DNA from: Candidatus Sericytochromatia bacterium
GTDB taxonomy: Bacteria; Cyanobacteriota; Sericytochromatia; S15B-MN24; JAQBPE01
Direction of reading: 5' to 3'
Assembly: GCA_035285325.1 (NCBI GenBank)
Contig: JAYKJB010000105.1
Coordinates: 1-38,283, forward strand
Length of the DNA: 38,283 nt
The notes under the pieces: generated by a model
Told to the model about the DNA's origin: nothing
Databases searched by the model: none
The model's input: the letters and a program-made list of their open reading frames with translations, nothing else
Program-made: the position numbers and the translations under genes
Shown: positions 33,588-38,283 of the stretch, in pieces
How positions within the stretch are numbered: position 1 is the first letter of the stretch
Layout of the letters: the number at the start of each line of letters is the position of its first letter

Positions 33588-34073
33588 ATGGACTTCCAAG
33601 ACCAGATCCTTCCCTGTGACGCTTGCGGTGGGACCTTTCGCTTTTCCGCTCAGGAGGCGTCCTTCTTCGCCGAGAAGGGTTTCAATGCGCCCAAGCGCTG
33701 TGCCGGCGCGCGCCGCGCCAAGAAACAGGGCTTGGCCTCACGCTATGCCAGTTGCCCCTTCGGTCCAGACGGCCAGGGGGCTCCGCGCGGCGGCGACCGG
33801 GGCTTCGAGCGTGGTGGTCGGGGCATGGGCGATCGTCCCCGGCCTCGTCCGGAGGTCCATGGCACCGGCATGATGCACGAGGGCGTGGTCGCTTCGCTCA
33901 ACGCCGACCGGGGCTTCGGCTTCATCACGGGGAACGATGGCCGCTCCTACTTCTTCGATGCGCGCGAGGTCCAGGCCGGTGGCTTCGAAAGCCTGCGGCG
34001 CGGTGCCGCCGTGCGTTTCGAGGAGGCCAGTTCGCCACGAGGCCCGCGGGCGCTGGCCGTCGAACTTCACTGA
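33588..34073 (+). CDS. Zinc-ribbon-like (one Cys lost) plus cold-shock-domain protein
   Basis: 161 residues. The N-terminus is a zf-trcl type probable zinc-ribbon (ILPCDACGGTFRFSAQEASF, FFAEKGFNAPKRCAGARRAK). Members normally have CxxC...CxxC; here the last Cys is Ala (RCAGAR instead of RCxxCR), so a four-Cys zinc site cannot form. A Gly/Arg-rich RGG-like linker (residues about 60-90) leads to a cold-shock domain: GVVASLNADRGFGFITGNDG and RSYFFDAREVQAGGFESLRR, with the RNP1 core RGFGFI kept and RNP2 altered to YFFD. This is a predicted single-stranded nucleic-acid binder. In a zinc-starvation operon it may be a zinc-sparing paralogue, parallel to L28 and L33. ATG at 33588 has a weak Shine-Dalgarno. 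Confidence 0.88.
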   Translation: MDFQDQILPCDACGGTFRFSAQEASFFAEKGFNAPKRCAGARRAKKQGLASRYASCPFGPDGQGAPRGGDRGFERGGRGMGDRPRPRPEVHGTGMMHEGVVASLNADRGFGFITGNDGRSYFFDAREVQAGGFESLRRGAAVRFEEASSPRGPRALAVELH

Positions 34074-34100
34074 CCCCCCTGCGATCGAGAGGAATCTCCC

Positions 34101-34331
34101 ATGTCACGTGTTTGCAGCATTTCCGGTAAGCGGCGCAACACCGCCCACAACGTCAGCCATTCCCAGGTCAAGACCAAGCGGGTGCAGCAGGTGAACCTGC
34201 AGACCAAGCGCTTCTGGTTCGCCGAGGAGGGCCGCTGGGTGCGCCTGAGGGTATCGACCAAGGTCATGAAGACGATCTCGCGCCACGGCTTGGCGGCCAC
34301 GCTGAAGCGTTACGGAGCCGAACTGTCGTGA
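34101..34331 (+). CDS. rpmB: Ribosomal protein L28 (bL28), zinc-free form
   Basis: 76 residues, large-subunit protein bL28. Seen: [20 protein letters not shown], the internal [13 protein letters not shown] block resembling cyanobacterial L28, and [20 protein letters not shown]. There is one Cys and no CxxC pair, so this is the C-minus version that does not bind zinc. Isolated rpmB in a metal operon, away from rpmG/rpmF-type ribosomal clusters, fits the known scheme in which zinc-free paralogues replace zinc-containing ribosomal proteins when zinc is low. ATG at 34101 has GAGAGGA 7 bases upstream, and its TGA overlaps the GTG of the next GTPase gene. Whether the genome also has a C-plus copy is not visible here. 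Confidence 0.93.
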   Translation: MSRVCSISGKRRNTAHNVSHSQVKTKRVQQVNLQTKRFWFAEEGRWVRLRVSTKVMKTISRHGLAATLKRYGAELS

Positions 34332-35548
34332 GCGCGCCGGCTTCTTTGCTCCCCGTCACCGTCCTGTCCGGTTTCCTGGGGGCCGGCAAGACGACGCTGC
34401 TGAAGCACTTGCTGGAGAATCGCCAGGGGCGTCGCATCGCGGTGATCGTCAACGACATGAGTGAGATCAACATCGACGCGGCCCTGATCGCGCGGGAGGT
34501 CTCGCTGGACCGGGTCGATGAGAAACTCGTCGAGCTGACCAACGGGTGCATCTGTTGCACCCTGCGCGAGGATCTGCTGCGCGAGGTGCGCCGCCTGGCC
34601 GAGGTCGGCCGCTTCGACTACCTGGTGATCGAGTCGACGGGGATCTCGGAACCGATGCCGGTGGCCGAGACCTTCGCGTTCGTCGAATCGGACGGGCAAT
34701 CGCTGTCGGATGTGGCCCGGCTCGACACGATGGTCACGCTGGTGGATGCGAGCCGCTTTTTGAGTGATTACGAAGCTGCCGAGGACCTGCGCGAGCGCGG
34801 GTTGGCCCTGGATGACAGCGATGAGCGGACGGTGGTTGACCTGCTGATCGATCAGGTGGAATTTGCCGACGTGCTGGTGATCTCCAAGAGCGATCTGGTC
34901 GAGGCCGAGGAGGTGGCGCGCCTGGAAGCCGTCCTGCGGGTGCTGAACCCCCGGGCCAGCATCGTGGCGGCTCAGCAGGGTCGCGTCCCGCTCGAGCTCG
35001 TGCTGGATGCACGCCGCTTTGACCCCGAGGCGGCGGCTGCGGCGCCCGGTTGGATGTCGGCCTTGCGGGGGGAAGAGGTGCCCGAGAGTGACACCTACGG
35101 CATCCGCTCGTTCGTCTGGCGGGCCCGCCGCCCCATGCATCCCGCCCGCTTCTGGGAGGCGCTCAATCAGCAGTGGTCTGGGGTTTTCCGCTCCAAGGGC
35201 TTCTTCTGGCTGGCCACCCGTCCGGATGTGGCGGGCATGTGGAGTCAGGCCGGTGGGGCCTGTCAGCTCAAGCCGGCAGGGCTGTTCTGGGCGGCCGTGC
35301 CCGCCGCCGAATGGCCCGACGATCCCGACACGCGGGCGGCCATGCTGGCCTCGTTCGAGGGGCCCTGGGGCGATCGCCGCCAGGAGATCGCCATCATCGG
35401 GCTCAACATGGATGAAGCGGCCCTGCGTGAGCTTCTGGATGGCTGTTTGCTGACGGATGACGAGCTGGCCGCGGGCCCAGGGGCCTGGGGCGAGTTCCCG
35501 GATCCCATTCCCAGCTGGCCCTCCCCCTCTGCTGCGGCGACGGCCTGA
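34328..35548 (+). CDS. COG0523 metallochaperone GTPase, second copy (ZigA/YeiR-like)
   Basis: G3E-family GTPase, 406 residues, predicted zinc chaperone. Seen: Walker [17 protein letters not shown] (residues 14-29), [14 protein letters not shown], which is the form seen in the ZigA-type subgroup, NGCICC with CICC at 74-77, the switch [17 protein letters not shown], the base-recognition ISKSDL, and a CobW C-terminal domain with [34 protein letters not shown] and a long tail ending in EEL-type acidic/Pro-rich sequence. It lacks the inserted beta domain of the first GTPase and differs from it strongly, so the two are not a recent duplicate. Start GTG at 34328 overlaps the L28 stop (GTGA). Confidence 0.93.
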   Translation: MSAPASLLPVTVLSGFLGAGKTTLLKHLLENRQGRRIAVIVNDMSEINIDAALIAREVSLDRVDEKLVELTNGCICCTLREDLLREVRRLAEVGRFDYLVIESTGISEPMPVAETFAFVESDGQSLSDVARLDTMVTLVDASRFLSDYEAAEDLRERGLALDDSDERTVVDLLIDQVEFADVLVISKSDLVEAEEVARLEAVLRVLNPRASIVAAQQGRVPLELVLDARRFDPEAAAAAPGWMSALRGEEVPESDTYGIRSFVWRARRPMHPARFWEALNQQWSGVFRSKGFFWLATRPDVAGMWSQAGGACQLKPAGLFWAAVPAAEWPDDPDTRAAMLASFEGPWGDRRQEIAIIGLNMDEAALRELLDGCLLTDDELAAGPGAWGEFPDPIPSWPSPSAAATA

Positions 35549-35554
35549 TTCCGC

Positions 35555-36724
35555 ATGCTCGACTGGCTGATCATCGGAGGGGGGCCGCATGGGACCCACC
35601 TGTCGCTGGTCCTGACGCGCGACGTCGGGATCCCGCACGAACGGGTGCGGGTGCTGGACCCCCACCTCACCCCCCTGGCGGGCTGGACGGCGCGTGCCCG
35701 GAATGTGGGCATGACCCACTTGCGTTCCCCGGCGCCCTACCACCTCGACACCGACCCCATGGCCCTGCCGTATTTTCTCGGGCAGGTGCCGCAACTGGCC
35801 GAGGGGGCCTTTCTGGAACCCTACAAGCGCCCCTCCCTGGCCTTGTTTTCGGCCCACTGCGGTCAGGTCATGGCGGACCATCGGTTGCTGGGGATGCGTT
35901 GCCGTGGCGAGGCCTTGGGCCTCACGCTGGCGGCAGGCCATGTGGAGGTGGAGACGCGTCAGGGGACCTTGCGGGCGCGCCGGGTGGCGCTGGCGATCGG
36001 CGGCTGCGAGCATCCGGTCTGGCCGGTCTGGGCCATGGCCCTGCGGGCCCAAGGGGCGCCCATCCAGCACGTCTTTTCCCCCGACTTCCGACGGGAGCGC
36101 TTGCCCGCCTGGCAGCATGCGGTGGTCCTCGGCGGCGGGATCTCCGCCTACCAGCTGGCGATGGCGCTGGCCCGTCGGCAGCCCGGCCAGGTCACCCTGC
36201 TGTCACGCCATGCGCCTCGGGTTCACCTGCTCGACAGCGACCCGGGCTGGTCCACCCCGCGCCTGTTGGAGCCTTTTCGCAAGTTGCGCGATGCCGCGGA
36301 CCGGCGTCAGGCGATTCGCGAGGCGCGCCGGCCCGGTTCGGTGCCGTCGGAGATTCTGGCCGAGTTTCAAGCCTTGCAAGCCAGCGGAGCCCTCACCCAG
36401 CGATGTGGCGGGGTGCGTGAGGCTTCCTGGGCGGCCGGCAGGCTGCAACTCGTGCTGGCGGACGGGCAGTGCCTGCTGGCGGATCGCCTGATCCTGGCGA
36501 CCGGTTTTTCCGGTGAGCGTCCTGGCGGCCTGCTGTTACACCGCGCCATCAGCGAACATGCGTTGCCGCTCGCGCCCTGTGGTTATCCGCTGGTCGACAG
36601 GGCGCTGCGCTGGCACCCGCGGCTGCACGTGATGGGGCCGCTGGCAGAGCTGGAAATCGGCCCGATCGCCCGCAACCTGGTCGGGGCCCAGCACGCAGCC
36701 GCCCGCATCGCCGGGGCGGCCTGA
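35555..36724 (+). CDS. FAD/NAD(P)-binding oxidoreductase, last gene of zinc island operon
   Basis: 389 residues. Two Rossmann signatures are visible: LIIGGGPHGTHLSLVL at residues 5-20 for FAD, and AVVLGGGISAYQLAMALARR in the middle for NAD(P). The MTHLRSPAPYHLDTDPMALP and EPYKRPSLALFSAHC stretches recall the FAD-dependent monooxygenase/lysine-ornithine N-hydroxylase-like group (NAD_binding_9 type), and ADRLILATGFSGERPGGLL is the typical ATG-like motif near the C-terminus. The substrate is unknown. ATG at 35555 lies 6 bases after the GTPase stop, so it belongs to the operon. An N-hydroxylase-like enzyme could hint at a metal-binding metabolite, but no synthetase is nearby, so this remains a guess. 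Confidence 0.85.
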   Translation: MLDWLIIGGGPHGTHLSLVLTRDVGIPHERVRVLDPHLTPLAGWTARARNVGMTHLRSPAPYHLDTDPMALPYFLGQVPQLAEGAFLEPYKRPSLALFSAHCGQVMADHRLLGMRCRGEALGLTLAAGHVEVETRQGTLRARRVALAIGGCEHPVWPVWAMALRAQGAPIQHVFSPDFRRERLPAWQHAVVLGGGISAYQLAMALARRQPGQVTLLSRHAPRVHLLDSDPGWSTPRLLEPFRKLRDAADRRQAIREARRPGSVPSEILAEFQALQASGALTQRCGGVREASWAAGRLQLVLADGQCLLADRLILATGFSGERPGGLLLHRAISEHALPLAPCGYPLVDRALRWHPRLHVMGPLAELEIGPIARNLVGAQHAAARIAGAA

Positions 36725-36731
36725 CAACGGC

Positions 36732-36769
36732 GACGCTGCCTGCGCCCCCTCGGGGGCGGGGGCAGCGTC
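36732..36769. terminator. Imperfect hairpin between convergent genes, possible bidirectional terminator
   Basis: GACGCTGCC and GGCAGCGTC enclose a second inner stem CGCCCC/GGGGCG with two mismatched positions between. It lies between the FAD enzyme and ZIP genes, which converge. There is no U-tract. Confidence 0.55.
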
Positions 36770-36809
36770 TCTGCTCGGCCCGTTGGCGCTGTCCGGCCAC
36801 GAGTCCCTT

Positions 36810-37691
36810 TCAAGCGTGGGAATGGGGCCAGAGGTGCTCGAACAGCGCCAGGGCTGCCGTGACCCCCAGCATCAGCCAGAGCCCGCCCGGCGCACGCAGG
36901 GCCACGGGCACCAGTTGCCCCAGCACCACGTAGGCGATCACCCCTGAGGCGAGGGCCAGCACGGTGGCCGAGCCGCCCAGGGCGCCTCCCAGGCCCGAGG
37001 CCACCAGGACCCCGCCAAGCAGGGCGCAGGCCACGACGGTGGCGGCGCGACGGGCCGCCGCCCGGCTGGCGCCGGCCGCCAGCAGCACGCTGGCGGCCAC
37101 CACGCCTTCCGGCAGCAGGTGCAGCAACAGCCCGGCCCCGAGCAGGGCGCCGAGCTGGGCGCTGGTCGAGAAGCCTGCCGCCAGGCTGAGGCCATCGAAA
37201 AAGGTGCAGACGATCAGGCAGCCCACCGCCGTGCAGGCCGTGCCGTGGCTCAGCAGGCCGTGCGCGTGGTGCCCGTGGCTGTGCGCCAGCGTGGTCGAAA
37301 GCGCGGCCGCGGAACCGGCCACATGGTGGTGGTGGGCGTGGGCATGGGCGTCGCAGTCGGCTGCGTGGGCCTCGTGGCTAACCGAGTGGTCGTGCTGGCA
37401 GCTGCTTCGGGGCGGTGCCAGCAGGCGATCCAGCCAGGGGGCCGCGTGATGTTCGAGCAGCAATACGATGCCGATGCCAGCCAGGAACCACACGAACGCG
37501 CGGTGGCCGAGGGCCTCGCTGGCCGACGGCAGCATTTCCAGCCCGAGGGTCGCCAGCAACAGCCCGGTGCCGGCTGCCACAAGCAGGCTCAGGCGCCCTT
37601 CCGTCAACCAGGCCTGAGGGCGCGTGGCCACCCAGAGACCACCGGCCAGCATCAATGCGGCCGTGACGAGACTGTAAACCAGGATGGTCAT
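36810..37691 (-). CDS. ZIP-family metal (zinc) transporter
   Basis: Inner-membrane metal-ion importer of the ZIP (ZupT-like) superfamily, 293 residues with about eight hydrophobic segments. Between helices III and IV is a long His-rich cytosolic loop (HDHSVSHEAHAADCDAHAHA, HHHHVAGSAA, then HSHGHHAHGLLSHG), typical of ZIP proteins. The helix IV/V metal-path region is recognisable as LIVCTFFDGLSLAAGF and LLHLLPEGVVAASVLL, with the His and Glu ligands present. ATG at 37691 has GGAG about 8-9 bases upstream. It faces its own promoter with Zur-type box 2, which supports a zinc-uptake role rather than export. Confidence 0.93.
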   Translation of the reverse strand: MTILVYSLVTAALMLAGGLWVATRPQAWLTEGRLSLLVAAGTGLLLATLGLEMLPSASEALGHRAFVWFLAGIGIVLLLEHHAAPWLDRLLAPPRSSCQHDHSVSHEAHAADCDAHAHAHHHHVAGSAAALSTTLAHSHGHHAHGLLSHGTACTAVGCLIVCTFFDGLSLAAGFSTSAQLGALLGAGLLLHLLPEGVVAASVLLAAGASRAAARRAATVVACALLGGVLVASGLGGALGGSATVLALASGVIAYVVLGQLVPVALRAPGGLWLMLGVTAALALFEHLWPHSHA

Positions 37692-37729
37692 CGCAAGGGC
37701 TCCCGCAGACAGGCTTGAACGCTCAGGCG

Positions 37730-37758
37730 ATGATATATTAATCGCAATAATTTTGCAA
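37730..37758 (-). promoter_or_regulatory. Promoter plus Zur-type operator, box 2, ZIP gene
   Basis: On the minus strand TTGCAA (37758-37753), a 17-base spacer and TATCAT (37735-37730). The dyad CGCAATAATTTTGCA (plus-strand 37743-37757) covers the -35 and most of the spacer, so a bound repressor would block polymerase. It matches boxes 1 and 3. Confidence 0.75.
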
Positions 37759-37766
37759 AAATGGGG

Positions 37767-37913
37767 CTACTTTGCTTCCTTGTAAATGACGTGCCGGCGC
37801 ACGACCGGGTCATATTTTTTCAGCTCGAGGCGCTCGGGATCATTCTTCTTATTCTTGGTGGTGACGTAATGGTGGGCGCTTTCGGTGCTCTTGAGCTTGA
37901 TGATGATGCGCAT
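37767..37913 (-). CDS. rpmG: Ribosomal protein L33 (bL33), zinc-free form
   Basis: 48 residues, too short for most ORF cut-offs. The sequence is unmistakable: [48 protein letters not shown]. It matches E. coli-type L33, with no Cys at all, so it is the C-minus form that does not need zinc. ATG at 37913 has AGGAGG 7 bases upstream. Its promoter, about 125 bases upstream, carries Zur-type box 3. It is followed on the same strand by the ZIP gene, which also has its own promoter. Like L28 it would replace a zinc-containing paralogue under zinc shortage; whether the genome has one cannot be seen. Confidence 0.95.
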   Translation of the reverse strand: MRIIIKLKSTESAHHYVTTKNKKNDPERLELKKYDPVVRRHVIYKEAK

Positions 37914-38042
37914 CGGTGTGCCTCCTGGGCGTAGGCGTGCGGCGCTTCGGTCTCGGCCAAGAGGCCTTCGGCACGCGCATCAGGCCTGCGTGGGCGAACC
38001 CTGGGGGCGGACCGTAGGGGCCGCAAAGGAAGTATTAATTAG

Positions 38043-38075
38043 TGCAATAATTGTGCAATAAAAAGAAATCGTCAA
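38043..38075 (-). promoter_or_regulatory. Promoter plus Zur-type operator, box 3, L33 gene
   Basis: On the minus strand TTGACG (38075-38070), a 17-base spacer and AATTAT (38052-38047). The dyad TGCAATAATTGTGCA (38043-38057) covers the -10. The leader to the L33 start is about 125 bases, longer than for the other two boxes, with no identified structure of note. Confidence 0.7.
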
Positions 38076-38104
38076 GGGGCGGCTTCAGCGCGGGGCTCCG
38101 CACA

Positions 38105-38133
38105 GAACAAACCCCGCCGTCGGGACGGCGGGG
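38105..38133 (-). terminator. Intrinsic terminator of the haloperoxidase-like gene
   Basis: CCCCGCCG/CGGCGGGG stem (38112-38133) with a small loop; on the minus strand it is followed by TTTGTT. It lies 30 bases beyond the stop of the gene that enters from the right edge. Confidence 0.8.
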
Positions 38134-38163
38134 CGACGCGAGGGGGAGCGGGAGCCGCGACGG

Positions 38164-38283
38164 CTACGGCAGCCAGCCCTTGGCCTTGGCCTCGCTCACG
38201 CAGTGTTTGCCGATGCGTTCACCGAGCTTGAGGCCGTCGTCGTTGTCCTTGCGGAAGTGGATGCCGCCCCACAGCCGGCTCAT
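38164..38283 (-). CDS. Vanadium-dependent haloperoxidase/PAP2-type protein, C-terminal tail only
   Basis: Only the last 39 residues are in the window. They contain SRLWGGIHFRKDNDDGLKLG, which fits the third PAP2/vanadate-binding motif SRx5Hx3D (Ser-Arg ... His ... Asp), with the GGIHFR-x-D form usual in vanadium-dependent haloperoxidase-like proteins rather than lipid phosphatases. The family either halogenates substrates with peroxide and vanadate or hydrolyses phosphate esters; the rest of the protein is needed to decide. The frame is open to the very edge, where an ATG codon happens to lie, but this cannot be the true start because the motif is C-terminal. A terminator follows the TAG stop. 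Confidence 0.8.
   Translation of the reverse strand: MSRLWGGIHFRKDNDDGLKLGERIGKHCVSEAKAKGWLP

Noticed and set aside
34310-36118. 602-codon minus-strand frame opposite the second GTPase and FAD enzyme
   Set aside because: Crosses two real genes and shows antisense composition only.
37820-38026. 68-codon minus-strand frame overlapping L33
   Set aside because: Out of frame with the unmistakable L33 gene and no family resemblance; a leader peptide is conceivable but unsupported.

Overview
The window is high-GC chromosomal DNA with compact bacterial gene packing and no rRNA, tRNA, phage, IS element or CRISPR array that I can see. The 8-base palindrome GCGATCGC (the HIP1 core of cyanobacteria) occurs 14 times, where base composition predicts one or two. 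The L28 protein also has cyanobacterial-type sequence. Nothing photosynthetic is present. I infer a non-photosynthetic, diderm member of the Cyanobacteriota (for example a Sericytochromatia/Melainabacteria relative); this is inference, not proof.

Layout. 1-6442 (minus): a probable operon of a TlpA-type thioredoxin, a compact inorganic pyrophosphatase and a CusCBA/CzcCBA-type heavy-metal RND efflux system, the pump gene running off the left edge. 6703-8355 (plus): trehalose synthase. 8378-14759 (minus): an alpha/beta hydrolase, two cell-wall hydrolases (LysM-glucosaminidase and an AmpD-type amidase), a ROK fructokinase and a large EF-hand lipoprotein. 14953-16921 (plus): a MoxR ATPase-DUF58 pair. 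16983-21946: a Pro-rich protein, an unknown small protein, a DegT/StrS aminotransferase, a GHL10 glycosidase-like protein and the tRNA methyltransferase TrmJ. 22122-26741 (plus): two tandem, closely related ~720-residue lipoproteins of unknown function. 26963-28500: a small acidic protein and a PHB-depolymerase-like lipoprotein esterase.

28576-37913 is the most interesting part: a zinc-starvation island. A ten-gene plus-strand run (29509-36724) encodes a small Cys-pair protein, a COG0523 GTPase with an unusual inserted domain, a WD40 protein, a NiCoT-family permease, a DUF1289 protein, an unknown 96-residue protein, a degenerate zinc-ribbon/cold-shock protein, zinc-free ribosomal protein L28, a second COG0523 GTPase and an FAD enzyme. 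Flanking it are a DUF1826 gene, a ZIP metal transporter and zinc-free ribosomal protein L33. Three near-identical 15-base dyads with 7-1-7 Fur-family geometry (consensus TGCAATAATNTTGCA) each lie on a plausible sigma70 promoter: ahead of the ten-gene run, ahead of the ZIP gene and ahead of L33. I read them as Zur-type operators. The picture is coordinated zinc scavenging (ZIP, perhaps NiCoT), zinc delivery (two GTPases) and zinc sparing (L28, L33, perhaps the zinc-ribbon protein). The zur gene itself is not in the window.

At the right edge is the C-terminal tail of a vanadium-haloperoxidase/PAP2-type protein. No gene-free stretch exceeds 300 bases; the larger gaps (6443-6702, 17562-17799, 24285-24569, 27197-27480, 29245-29508, 37914-38163) hold the promoters, terminators and motifs listed, or nothing I could identify.
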